A DNA stretch of 8,753 nt from Bifidobacterium breve (GCA_945889545.1 CAMDCC010000111.1:1-8753), one strand, 5' to 3'; shown: positions 1 through 6,485, counted from the stretch's first letter. Notes: generated by a model from the sequence alone, not told the origin. Made by a program: numbers and translations.

Positions 1-474
1 CCGTCGGCGCCGACCGCCGACTACACGCTCGAGCAGTGGAACGGTGTGATCGCGCTCAACCTCACCGGCGTGTTCCTATGCTTGAAGTACGAGATCCCGC
101 AGATGGTCGCCCAAGGTGGTGGCGCAATCGTCAACACATCGTCGGGCGCAGGGTTGATCGGGTTCGCCGGACTCCCTGGCTATGTAGCGAGCAAGCACGG
201 TGTCATCGGTCTCACCCGCGCCGCCGCGCTGGAGTACGTGAAGGCCGGCGTGCGCGTGAACGCCGTCTGCCCGGGGAGCACCCGCACGCCGATGCTCGAA
301 GGCTTCATGGGTGGCGACCCGGTCATCGAGAAGATGATGGAGCAGTCGGCGCCGATCGGACGCCTCGCGCGGCCCGAAGAGATCGCCGAAGCAATGGTGT
401 GGCTGCTCTCCGATGCCGCGTCGTTCATGGTCGGCCACGCGCTCGCGGTCGACGGCGGCGCAGTAGTGATGTAG
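1..474 (+). CDS. Short-chain dehydrogenase/reductase (SDR), 3' part
   Basis: NAD(P)-dependent oxidoreductase of the classical SDR family, cut by the left edge of the window. The frame is open from base 1 to the TAG at 472-474, so the N-terminal Rossmann glycine motif lies outside. The visible part has the NLTGVF segment, where the conserved Asn of the SDR tetrad falls, then VNTSSGAG with the catalytic Ser, then YVASK with the Tyr-xxx-Lys pair, then the NAVCPG loop with TRTP. It ends with the usual RLARPEEIAEAMVWLLSD...VDGGAVVM tail. That C-terminal pattern is typical of FabG-like tetrameric SDRs. The substrate cannot be deduced. It converges on the PhyH gene with a gap of about 106 bases that holds one copy of a duplicated element. 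A GTG at 46 is an internal codon, not the start. Confidence 0.93.
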   Translation, partial: PSAPTADYTLEQWNGVIALNLTGVFLCLKYEIPQMVAQGGGAIVNTSSGAGLIGFAGLPGYVASKHGVIGLTRAAALEYVKAGVRVNAVCPGSTRTPMLEGFMGGDPVIEKMMEQSAPIGRLARPEEIAEAMVWLLSDAASFMVGHALAVDGGAVVM

Positions 475-485
475 CCCCAACTCCT

Positions 486-555
486 CGCTCGCTCTCTGGT
501 CGGCTCCTGCGGTCCTTCACCGTGGTATCCCAGATCGTTCGCTCGCTGGCGAGCG
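486..555. repeat. Duplicated ~70-bp element, copy 1 (intergenic)
   Basis: The first 28 bases (486-513) are identical to 609-636, and 536-547 is identical to 659-670 at the same 123-bp offset. The bases between are partly conserved. The right end, 540-555, is a near-perfect palindrome: CGCTCGC, TG, GCGAGCG. This copy lies between the convergent stop codons of the SDR and the PhyH gene, so the hairpin could help end transcription from either side, but there is no T-run. The element resembles short dispersed REP-like repeats; whether it recurs in the genome cannot be seen from this window. Confidence 0.75.
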
Positions 556-580
556 CCTCCGGCGCCGCGTCTGCCTCTGG

Positions 581-1441
581 CTATATCTGATCCCACACCA
601 TCACTTTGCGCTCGCTCTCTGGTCGGCTCCTGCGGTACTGCACCGTGTTCGTCTCGGCCGTTCGCTCGCTAGTGAGCAGTTCCACGGGGTCGCGTTTGTT
701 GATGTGACCCATGAGGCCGTTGTAGATGCCGTACCCGCAGAGCTGACGCAGGCGCGGCGAGAAGCCGGCCGCAGTCTCGCGGGGGATGCCGAGCTGCTGG
801 TTCTCCTGCTGGCGGATCCAACCGGCGCAGTAGTTCATGGCGATGCCGACTCTGCGTTCGTTTGTGGTGTTCGCGCCACCGCCGTGCCAGAGGCTGCCGT
901 GCCACACGAGCACGCTGCCCTTCGGCATCTCGGCGGGGATGCTGTCGTAGGGAGCGCCGTAGTCGGGTGACGCGTCGGCCACATGCGATCCGGGGATGAT
1001 GCGAGTCGCTCCGTTCGCCTCGGTGAAGTCGGTGAGTGCCCACATCGAGTTGCACACCGTCGGCGCGTGCGGCTTGTCGAGCGGAATGAGCTGATCGTCG
1101 GCGTGGATGGGTTGAGCCGTCTCGCCGGGGTCGATGCTGATCGACGAGAGTGCCGACACGAGACACCCCGGGTCGAGCACGCCTTCCACGACCGGAAGCA
1201 CGTGGTCATGCACCGGGATCGCCTCGTACAACGGGCCGAACGCGAGCAGGTTGTAGATGCGTACGGTGCGCGCGCCCTCGAAGCTGTTGTCCGACGGCAC
1301 CACTTCGTAGTCGCGTTCGAGGCGCAGCAGGTCGTCGTTCAGCGCGTCGATCAACGCAGGATCGATGGCGCGCTCGAGAATCGTGAACCCGTCGCGGGCC
1401 ACAGCGTCGAGGTGCCCTTGGATCGTGTCGGTGTCGAGCAC
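581..1441 (-). CDS. PhyH-family (phytanoyl-CoA dioxygenase-like) Fe(II)/2-oxoglutarate oxygenase
   Basis: A 286-residue protein of the phytanoyl-CoA dioxygenase (PhyH) superfamily, which are cytoplasmic non-haem iron enzymes that hydroxylate or halogenate small substrates using 2-oxoglutarate and O2. The expected iron triad is visible: His113 and Asp115 in QPIHADDQ, and His186 in SLWHGGGAN. Arg196/197 (NERRVGIAMNY) follows about ten residues later, as expected for 2-oxoglutarate binding. The GATRIIPGSH segment (144-153) is a family hallmark. The substrate is unknown. The start is a GTG at 1441, 28 nt after the hipA stop, with no clear Shine-Dalgarno; no better in-frame start is apparent. The last ~30 residues, including RRSRPESER, are encoded by copy 2 of a duplicated element and are probably not part of the catalytic fold. 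It reads in the same direction as hipBA but is more GC-rich, so co-function with it is doubtful. Confidence 0.9.
   Translation of the reverse strand: MLDTDTIQGHLDAVARDGFTILERAIDPALIDALNDDLLRLERDYEVVPSDNSFEGARTVRIYNLLAFGPLYEAIPVHDHVLPVVEGVLDPGCLVSALSSISIDPGETAQPIHADDQLIPLDKPHAPTVCNSMWALTDFTEANGATRIIPGSHVADASPDYGAPYDSIPAEMPKGSVLVWHGSLWHGGGANTTNERRVGIAMNYCAGWIRQQENQQLGIPRETAAGFSPRLRQLCGYGIYNGLMGHINKRDPVELLTSERTAETNTVQYRRSRPESERKVMVWDQI
609..678. repeat. Duplicated ~70-bp element, copy 2 (inside PhyH 3' end)
   Basis: Second copy of the element at 486-555, at an offset of exactly 123 bp (41 codons). It lies within the - strand PhyH reading frame and encodes the SERT...TVQYRRSRPESER tail. The hairpin at its right end is kept in degenerate form: GCTCGC at 664-669 against GTGAGC at 672-677, with one G-T pair. 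Because the offset is a multiple of three, copy 1 read in the same frame beyond the PhyH stop would give a similar peptide (ASERT...TVKDRRSRPESER). Confidence 0.75.
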
Positions 1442-1469
1442 GACGCGAGAGGCTACCGACTGCGCCCAC

Positions 1470-2693
1470 TTAGAATCTGGAACTCTTCCAAATCCTTTCG
1501 ATGCGCGCCCTCATTCGGGAGAGCAGTCGCGGGTCTATCTTGCGTCGGTCCACCTTTTCGAAGTTCGCTCGCATTGATTCAAGAGTCGAATCCACGGCGT
1601 CGTCGACGACAGCCTCTTCGAGCAATCCCCACGACCGCGCTTCGAGGTGGAGGTGTGCCCGGGTGACGGCGTCGAGTTGCTCAAGCCCACATACGCGCAA
1701 TGCAAGCTTGCTCGTGGGAGCAAACTCAATCGAAGGTGCGACGTCATACAGAGGGGCGAGGGCTGCCGCCTCGTCGAGCAGGAATCCGTGGTTCCGGGCG
1801 TGTGCATCGGTGTCTCCAATGGCGAGGACAAAGGTCATGGCGCGGATCAATGTTGTGAGGTTTGTCTGCGGGTCGTGACCGTGATCGATCAAGACTTGAG
1901 CGAGTGAGTTGTATGACGGAGGACCAGAGCGTCGCTCGTACTTGTTCAATCCTGTGGGATCGATACCCAATGCCTGACAACCGTCCTCCTGGTGCCGGCG
2001 CTGGACGCCTTGATCGTTGATGAATCGATCGAACCGTTCAACGATGAGTACGTCGCGTCCGTCAACCTCCTCCAAGGATGCAACAGCAGCATCGAGTCCC
2101 ACCTCTCGGGCAAGAGCTAGCGAAAAGTTCTCCGTCGCGACGAGGCCCGGGTAGCGCAATGAATCAGGTTTGAGGATGTGTGTGCTTGGGGTGCCATCAA
2201 CGGGCCGAGCCCACCCGCCCTGCACTTTGCAAAGCAGGAGCTTTGCCTGGAGGCCACCGAGTGAGACGTGAACTTCGTCGTCGTTGCCGAGCGGAGCGTT
2301 GGGGAGATCCGCCAAGAGCTGGCCTAGTTCGGTAGTTGTGATTGCCTGCACTTCGCCAGCCACCGGTGGATGTTCATCCGAGCCGACGAACGAAACTGCT
2401 CCGGCGCAGTCGCGACCAATCGCGGCTATGAGAGAGAAGGCGTCACCCCGCCGGACCTCGTAACGCGTCTCGAGGTGTGTGCGACTCTCGCCTTCGGGCA
2501 AGAGGCCTTCTACCCACCAGCGAACTCGATCGCCGCGATACGGGTCCTCTTCGACAGGAAGTGAGATGGAGAGACACAGCGCGCCGCGTCCAAGGCGGTC
2601 GACCAGTTCCGGCGTGTATTGCAGGGACATCTCGTCCTTGAGCCGCGCGACCCGTTGTGTGTGTAGCCAGACGTCGAGTGACGAGGTGCTCAC
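1470..2693 (-). CDS. hipA: HipA-type serine/threonine kinase toxin
   Basis: A 407-residue HipA family kinase. In E. coli, HipA phosphorylates glutamyl-tRNA synthetase and causes growth arrest and persistence. The N-terminal subdomain has the usual WVEGLLPEGE and AIGRDCAGAVSF blocks (about 60-102), so it is fused to the kinase core as in classical HipA. Core motifs are SLGGLQAK at 144-151, THILKP at 171-176, VERFDR at 218-223, RRHQEDGCQALG at 232-243, KYE at 251-253, the catalytic loop GDTDAHARN at 293-301 (Asp296, Asn301) and LYDVAPS at 315-321 with metal-binding Asp317. All catalytic residues appear intact. Ser144 aligns with the autophosphorylated Ser150 of E. coli HipA (alignment by eye). 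It starts with GTG, overlapping the antitoxin stop as GTGA, which implies translational coupling. Base composition is less GC-rich than the flanking genes, suggesting acquisition by transfer. Confidence 0.95.
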   Translation of the reverse strand: MSTSSLDVWLHTQRVARLKDEMSLQYTPELVDRLGRGALCLSISLPVEEDPYRGDRVRWWVEGLLPEGESRTHLETRYEVRRGDAFSLIAAIGRDCAGAVSFVGSDEHPPVAGEVQAITTTELGQLLADLPNAPLGNDDEVHVSLGGLQAKLLLCKVQGGWARPVDGTPSTHILKPDSLRYPGLVATENFSLALAREVGLDAAVASLEEVDGRDVLIVERFDRFINDQGVQRRHQEDGCQALGIDPTGLNKYERRSGPPSYNSLAQVLIDHGHDPQTNLTTLIRAMTFVLAIGDTDAHARNHGFLLDEAAALAPLYDVAPSIEFAPTSKLALRVCGLEQLDAVTRAHLHLEARSWGLLEEAVVDDAVDSTLESMRANFEKVDRRKIDPRLLSRMRARIERIWKSSRF

Positions 2694-3007
2694 GGTGACG
2701 CCTCCGCAACGGGATCGCTACCGTCCTTCATTGGCTCTGTCTTGTTGCGGACTTCGACGTGAGCGGTGCGGGGTACCACTACTAGATCGAACCCAAGGAG
2801 TGAAAATGCCTTGATGAGCCGTTGGAGCGTCTGGTTCTCGCCGGATTCCATTCGGGCCATGGTCATTCGATTGATGCCCAAAGCACGAGCTAACTGTGCC
2901 TGGGTCATGCTCTTCTCCTTGCGCATGTTGGCCAGGGCAGTGCCTAGACCGACGGTGCCTCGTATCCTCCGCCAGGACGGCTTGGCGATGCTCTGTTTTT
3001 GTGGCAT
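2690..3007 (-). CDS. hipB: HipB-type XRE antitoxin / autorepressor
   Basis: A small helix-turn-helix protein directly upstream of hipA, with a GTGA overlap at 2690-2693. It is the expected antitoxin, which binds HipA and represses the operon. Counting from the ATG at 3007 it is 105 residues. The XRE helix-turn-helix is MTQAQLARALGINRMTMARME, followed by an ENQTLQRLIKAFSLLGFDLVVVP segment typical of HipB-like proteins, where the beta strand mediates dimerisation. The C-terminal ~20 residues are charged and look disordered, like the HipB tail. A TTG at 3025 would add six residues. The ATG is preferred because it is a stronger start codon and has GGAG about 12 nt upstream. Moderate GC content like hipA, so the two travel as a unit. 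Confidence 0.92.
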   Translation of the reverse strand: MPQKQSIAKPSWRRIRGTVGLGTALANMRKEKSMTQAQLARALGINRMTMARMESGENQTLQRLIKAFSLLGFDLVVVPRTAHVEVRNKTEPMKDGSDPVAEASP

Positions 3008-3042
3008 TCCGCCACGGTACTCCAAATGCTCTCATTAGTGAT

Positions 3043-3066
3043 CATTTCTACCCTCTACCAGAAATG
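3043..3066. promoter_or_regulatory. Candidate HipB operator (inverted repeat)
   Basis: A perfect 7-bp inverted repeat, CATTTCT, 10-bp spacer, AGAAATG, in the AT-rich gap between the divergent hipB and gamma-carbonic-anhydrase genes, 36 bp upstream of the hipB ATG. Antitoxins of this family bind dyads upstream of their own operon; the E. coli HipB site is TATCC N8 GGATA. The sequence here differs, so the assignment rests on position and symmetry only. No convincing -35/-10 pair could be fixed on either strand. Confidence 0.35.
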
Positions 3067-3121
3067 CACGTTTTTTCAATCACCGAACTGGCCCAGGCGA
3101 TCTGGCGGTACCGTCACGGGC

Positions 3122-3640
3122 ATGCCGATCTATGCACTCGGAGACTCCAAGCCGAACATTCACCCCGACGCGTTCGTGCATCCCGACGCCACGGTGATCG
3201 GTAACGTCACCATCGGGGCCGAGACCACGATTTGGCCGCAGGCCGTGCTGCGAGGCGACTACGGCGAGATCCACATCGGGGAGCGCACCTCGATCCAGGA
3301 CGGCACGGTCGTGCACTGCACCGCCGTACTCCCCACCATCGTCGGTGATGACTGCGTGGTCGGCCATCTCGCGCATCTGGAGTGCTGCATCGTGGAGAAC
3401 GGCTCGCTGGTCGGTTCGAACTCGGTGGTGTTGCACCGAGCGATCGTGCGGTCGGGTGCGCTCGTCGCCGGCAGCGCATTCGTGCCGAACGGCATGGAGA
3501 TCCCGTCAGGAGCGATGGCGATGGGCGTACCCGCGAAGCTCAAGTTCGACGCCGTCGACCCTGCGTCGATCGCAGAGATGGCCAAGGGCTACGTCGAGAA
3601 CGGCTACCGCTACCGCACCGAGATGCGCCGCCTCGACTGA
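3122..3640 (+). CDS. Gamma-carbonic-anhydrase-like left-handed beta-helix protein
   Basis: A 172-residue protein with hexapeptide-repeat periodicity throughout (AFVHPDATVIGNVTIGAE...), belonging to the gamma-carbonic anhydrase / YrdA / PaaY-like family, which forms trimers with metal sites between subunits. Family residues seen are VLRGD (42-46), SIQDGTVVH (57-65, His65 as first ligand) and VGHLAHLECC (80-89, His82 as second). The position of the third histidine (GHxxxxH in Methanosarcina Cam) is Glu87, while an extra His85 sits two residues earlier. Activity as a carbonic anhydrase is therefore uncertain; many relatives have other or unknown roles. The ATG at 3122 is chosen because homology begins at PIYALGDSKPNIHPDAFV; the frame upstream is open but unlike the family. 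No clear Shine-Dalgarno is seen, so a leaderless mRNA is possible. It converges on the SnoaL-like gene with a 28-bp gap. Confidence 0.9.
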   Translation: MPIYALGDSKPNIHPDAFVHPDATVIGNVTIGAETTIWPQAVLRGDYGEIHIGERTSIQDGTVVHCTAVLPTIVGDDCVVGHLAHLECCIVENGSLVGSNSVVLHRAIVRSGALVAGSAFVPNGMEIPSGAMAMGVPAKLKFDAVDPASIAEMAKGYVENGYRYRTEMRRLD

Positions 3641-3668
3641 CCAATCTCGAGCGAGTCGCCGTCCTGGC

Positions 3669-4037
3669 TCAGCCCTTCACGTATGCGAGCTTCTCGGCGA
3701 TCTTGCCATCGCGGACGCGCAGCACATCGACGCCGCGCACGTGGTGCTGCACATCGCCGTCTTGCCACGAGTAGGTCCAACGCACGACACATCGGTCGCC
3801 TGTCGCAATGATCTCTTCGGCATCGAAATGGGCGGTTGGGGTCTCGGTGAAGAGTCGCTCCCATGCAAGGCGCAAAGCAGCAGCGCCTTCGTGGCGCTCG
3901 CCGTCAGGAGGGCTCGTGCTCTCGAACACAGCGTCTTCTGTCATCAATGCGATCGTGGCATCCACGTCGTGCTGGTTGAATGCGGAATTGAAGCGCTCAA
4001 CCGCCTCGATCGTCGCGCGAGTGACGTCGTCGCTCAT
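3669..4037 (-). CDS. SnoaL-like / NTF2-fold protein
   Basis: A 122-residue single-domain protein of the SnoaL-like (ketosteroid-isomerase-like, NTF2-fold) superfamily. The usual pattern is present: an N-terminal helix ERFNSAFNQHDVDATIALMTEDAVFE, an EGAAALRLAWERLF helix, then strands AHFDAEEIIATGDRCVVRWTYSW, and the final VDVLRVRDGKIAEKLAYVKG hairpin. Members include polyketide cyclases, isomerases and many uncharacterised proteins, and nothing here specifies a ligand. It starts with ATG at 4037. A GGAG lies six bases upstream and overlaps the stop codon of the preceding transporter gene (TGAGGAG), so translation is probably coupled. It appears to be the last gene of the long - strand block. 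Confidence 0.88.
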   Translation of the reverse strand: MSDDVTRATIEAVERFNSAFNQHDVDATIALMTEDAVFESTSPPDGERHEGAAALRLAWERLFTETPTAHFDAEEIIATGDRCVVRWTYSWQDGDVQHHVRGVDVLRVRDGKIAEKLAYVKG

Positions 4038-4047
4038 CGTGCGCTCC

Positions 4048-4968
4048 TCAGTAGGGGTCGGTAATGCCGCGTACTTCGTCGGGTTCGATGTAGATCACGC
4101 GGGCGCTCGGCACGCGTTCGCGGATGCGTTGCTCAACTGTGTCGATCGCCTTCGCCACGCCGGCATCCGCGGCAGCGGTGAGGTCGACTTTTGCGGCTAC
4201 CAGCAAGTCTTCGGGCCCGAGGTGCTCGGTGCGGAGATGGATGAGCTGCTCCACTTCGGGACTGGACTCGATCACGTCGCGTATCGCATCCTGTTCCTCG
4301 GTCGACGCCGCTTCGCCGATGAGCAGACTCTTCATCTCGATGGCGAGGATCACGGCGATCACGCCCAGCAACAGCCCGATCGCGATGCTGCCCATGGCGT
4401 CGAAGGCGGGCTCGTCGGTGATGGTTGCGACGGCGACGCCCACCATGGCGAACACTAGTCCGACCAACGCGCCGATGTCCTCGAGCAGCACGACTGGGAG
4501 CTCCGGGCTCTTTGACGTACGGATGAACCTCCACCAGGAGCGGTCGCCGCGCACCTTGGCTGCTTCGTGCACTGCGGTGCGCAGCGAGAAGCTCTCAAGG
4601 ATGATCGCGAGGCCCAGCACGCCGAACGCCCACTCGGGCGACTCGATCTCGTGGGGGTTGATGAGCTTCGCGATCCCTTCGTACAAAGCGAACATCGAGC
4701 CCATCGAGAACAACACGAGCGCCACGACGAAGGCCCAGAAGTAGCGCTCACGTCCGTATCCGAAGGGGTGCGTCTCGGAGGGGGCGCGGCGCGAGCGAGC
4801 GCCGCCGAGGAACAGCAGCCCTTGGTTGCCGGTGTCGGCCAATGAGTGGATCGACTCGGCGAGCATCGACGCGGCACCGGTGGCGAGGAACGCCACGAAC
4901 TTCGCGATGGCGATGCCGAGATTGGCGATGAACGCAGCGGCAATCGCCCGTCGGCTTCCTTCGTGCAT
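4048..4968 (-). CDS. Cation diffusion facilitator (CDF) family metal efflux transporter
   Basis: A 306-residue membrane protein of the CDF/SLC30 family, which exports Zn2+ or similar divalent metals in exchange for protons. About six membrane segments are visible (near 9-29, 34-55, 76-96, 113-130, 158-181, 189-212), followed by a cytoplasmic C-terminal domain of about 90 residues. The TM2 metal pair is His41/Asp45 in ESIHSLADTGNQ. In TM5 the usual HxxxD is replaced by LLEDIGALVG, with Asp164 aligned to the conserved Asp and Glu163 beside it, as in the subgroup containing SLC30A9-like proteins. The metal is therefore not certain. The GYGRERYFWAF block between TM2 and TM3 is typical of the family. 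The ATG lies 11 nt after the stop of the metallohydrolase gene, which suggests co-transcription. No metal-responsive riboswitch or operator is evident. Confidence 0.93.
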   Translation of the reverse strand: MHEGSRRAIAAAFIANLGIAIAKFVAFLATGAASMLAESIHSLADTGNQGLLFLGGARSRRAPSETHPFGYGRERYFWAFVVALVLFSMGSMFALYEGIAKLINPHEIESPEWAFGVLGLAIILESFSLRTAVHEAAKVRGDRSWWRFIRTSKSPELPVVLLEDIGALVGLVFAMVGVAVATITDEPAFDAMGSIAIGLLLGVIAVILAIEMKSLLIGEAASTEEQDAIRDVIESSPEVEQLIHLRTEHLGPEDLLVAAKVDLTAAADAGVAKAIDTVEQRIRERVPSARVIYIEPDEVRGITDPY

Positions 4969-4979
4969 GGTCCTGGACG

Positions 4980-5543
4980 CTATCTGTCGCTTGGGACCAG
5001 TTCGTCCCAGCCGTAGACCAGGCGACCGTCGACGGTGAGCTGTGGGAGATGGCCCACCTTCACCTTGTGTTCGTCGTACGAAGCGGAGAGCGCGAGGGCG
5101 CGCTCCGGTCCGAGGAACTCGGCGGTGGCGTCGAGCAGCAGGCGCGTGAACGCTCGACCATGGTGTGCGAGGTGGGCCTGGTCACTCAGGGCCCAGTGCG
5201 CGAGCTCGTGGAGCACGACGCCCTTGGTGCGGTAGCGCCGGGGGAGCGTGATCGAGAAGCCGCCCGTCTCTTCCTCGCGGAAAAATGCCTGGCGGGCACC
5301 GTTGCCCGGCCGAAAGCGCGGCACCGCGTCGATCGTGTGGTCGGGGAATCGTGAGTGCCACCACAACGTGCCCACGACCCGATCGGCGAACGCCGCACAG
5401 GCGTCAAGCCCAGGTAGCGGGCTCGGCGGCATCGGTGTCTCGGCGCGGTACACCCGGGCGCGCTGGTTGTCGCGCGGTCGCCGCGGCTCCTCAGTTAGGA
5501 GCTCCTCAGTTAGGGGCTGGTTGGTCAGGAACTTCGTAAGCAT
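4980..5543 (-). CDS. TIGR04338/Rv0185-like HExxH metallohydrolase
   Basis: A 187-residue predicted zinc-dependent hydrolase. The motif HELAH (112-116) supplies two ligands and the catalytic Glu. HHGRAF (127-132) probably supplies the third His, as in SprT-like proteins. The N-terminal RDNQRARVYRAE (24-35) and C-terminal VDGRLVYGWDELVPSDR resemble the actinobacterial TIGR04338 family that includes M. tuberculosis Rv0185; this is recognition by eye, not a search. The function of that family is unknown to me. Residues 1-22 lie outside the family-like region and contain a doubled LTEE(L/P) from a 15-bp tandem duplication, so the true start could differ. The ATG at 5543 lacks a clear Shine-Dalgarno. 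The frame is open upstream all the way to the SDR stop codon at 5631. Confidence 0.82.
   Translation of the reverse strand: MLTKFLTNQPLTEELLTEEPRRPRDNQRARVYRAETPMPPSPLPGLDACAAFADRVVGTLWWHSRFPDHTIDAVPRFRPGNGARQAFFREEETGGFSITLPRRYRTKGVVLHELAHWALSDQAHLAHHGRAFTRLLLDATAEFLGPERALALSASYDEHKVKVGHLPQLTVDGRLVYGWDELVPSDR
5486..5515. repeat. 15-bp tandem duplication inside the metallohydrolase start
   Basis: Two adjacent 15-bp units (5486-5500 and 5501-5515) differ at one base (GCTCCTCAGTTAGGA against GCTCCTCAGTTAGGG). On the - strand they encode LTEEL/LTEEP at residues 11-20 of the HExxH protein, and each carries a GAGGAG. The duplication keeps the frame. Confidence 0.85.
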
Positions 5544-5572
5544 TGGAACAAGATGAGCACGTTCGGTCGCTG

Positions 5573-5628
5573 AAGTGACGGACCCAAAGTGATGGACCCA
5601 AAGTGATCGACCAAAAGTGATCGACAGG
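5573..5628. repeat. Four 14-bp tandem repeats upstream of the metallohydrolase gene
   Basis: Units at 5573, 5587, 5601 and 5615: AAGTGACGGACCCA, AAGTGATGGACCCA, AAGTGATCGACCAA, AAGTGATCGACAGG. The array fills most of the 87-bp gap between the SDR stop codon (5631) and the metallohydrolase ATG (5543). It has no spacers, so it is not CRISPR. It could be a slippage-prone minisatellite or a set of protein-binding sites. Confidence 0.85.
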
Positions 5629-5630
5629 AC

Positions 5631-6476
5631 TCAGCTCGTAGTCGCTTCCGGTAGGTGCATGGGGTTCTCAGTGAGCCAACCGGCCGTCTGGCGGTGCGGC
5701 ACACCTACTCGCGACGTCATGATCCCGTGCTCGTCGCGTAGGCGCGCCATGCTCTCGTTGCGGCCCGTATACGACGAAGGCTGGCGCACCATCCACACGA
5801 TCCCTTCCGCAGCAACCTCGCTCGGCTCCCAATCGGAGTGGTCGAACTCGGGTGCATTGGCCACAAATCCCTCGGAGGCAACCGGGATGTCGATGCGAAA
5901 TGTGTTGACCGCGATGCCGTACGGAGCCAGCTGTGCCGCCGCTGAGATCGTGAGGTGCTCGAGCGCGATCTTCGACATCCCGTAGGCCATGAGGCCCGGG
6001 ATGTAGTTCAACCCCGCGAGCGACGACACGTTCACGATCGAGCCGCCGCCGTGCTCGCGCATCGAGGGCGTGACGGCCGCGATCGCAACCATGGGTGCGC
6101 GTGTGTTCACGTCGAAGATGAGGTCGTGGCGCTTCACCGGGAGCTCGAGGTCGCCCGGGAATGTGATCGCCGCGTTGTTGATCAAGACGTCGACGCGACC
6201 CCAGGCGTCGATGGTGGTCGCCACCATCTGCTCGACCTCCTCGACGACGGCGAGGTTCGTGGGCACCGGGATGGCCTCGCCGCCGGCATCGACGATGGTG
6301 CGAACGGTCTCGTCGATCGTCCCCGGTAATGGCAACGGGGTGGCGTCGGTGGCGCGCGCCGCACACGCGACTCGCGCTCCTGCTGCGGCCAACGCAACCG
6401 CAGTGGCGGCACCGACCCCGCGCGACGCACCAGTAACGATCGCCACCTTCCCGCTGAGATCACCGACTGAGGTCAT
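5631..6476 (-). CDS. SDR family NAD(P)-dependent oxidoreductase
   Basis: A complete 281-residue classical SDR. The cofactor motif TGASRGVG is at 15-22, NNAA at 100-103, Asn124 in FDVNTRAP, the catalytic Ser at 151/152 in VNVSSLAG, and Tyr165-xxx-Lys169 in YGMSK. The loop after the first strand (AARATDATPLPLPGTIDET) is longer than in FabG. An Arg follows that strand, so NADP(H) preference is possible but not shown. The C-terminus lacks the usual VDGG ending and instead runs on for about 45 residues (SYTGRNESMARLRDEHG...), as in some SDRs acting on acyl-CoA or steroid-like substrates; the substrate cannot be named. The ATG is nine bases after the polymerase-domain stop. Its TGA stop is in the same frame as the downstream metallohydrolase gene, with no other stop between. 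Confidence 0.93.
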   Translation of the reverse strand: MTSVGDLSGKVAIVTGASRGVGAATAVALAAAGARVACAARATDATPLPLPGTIDETVRTIVDAGGEAIPVPTNLAVVEEVEQMVATTIDAWGRVDVLINNAAITFPGDLELPVKRHDLIFDVNTRAPMVAIAAVTPSMREHGGGSIVNVSSLAGLNYIPGLMAYGMSKIALEHLTISAAAQLAPYGIAVNTFRIDIPVASEGFVANAPEFDHSDWEPSEVAAEGIVWMVRQPSSYTGRNESMARLRDEHGIMTSRVGVPHRQTAGWLTENPMHLPEATTS

Positions 6477-6485
6477 GGACGAACG

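Noticed and set aside
597..609. Similarity between CCATCACTTTG here and the 14-bp tandem unit near 5590
   Set aside because: An 11-base match on opposite strands is expected by chance in a window of this size, and here it codes for the PhyH tail.
983..1666. Long + strand open frame opposite PhyH and hipA
   Set aside because: It spans two convincing - strand genes, has an Arg/His-rich composition typical of antisense frames in GC-rich DNA, and shows no recognisable domain.
2999..3121. N-terminal extension of the gamma-CA frame
   Set aside because: The extra 41 residues resemble nothing in the family and would cover the hipB start region; homology starts at the ATG at 3122.
3641..3668. Terminator between the convergent gamma-CA and SnoaL-like genes
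   Set aside because: Only a short CTCGAG palindrome is present, with no stable stem or T-run.
5573..5628. CRISPR array
   Set aside because: Units are 14 bp, contiguous and without spacers, and no cas genes are nearby.
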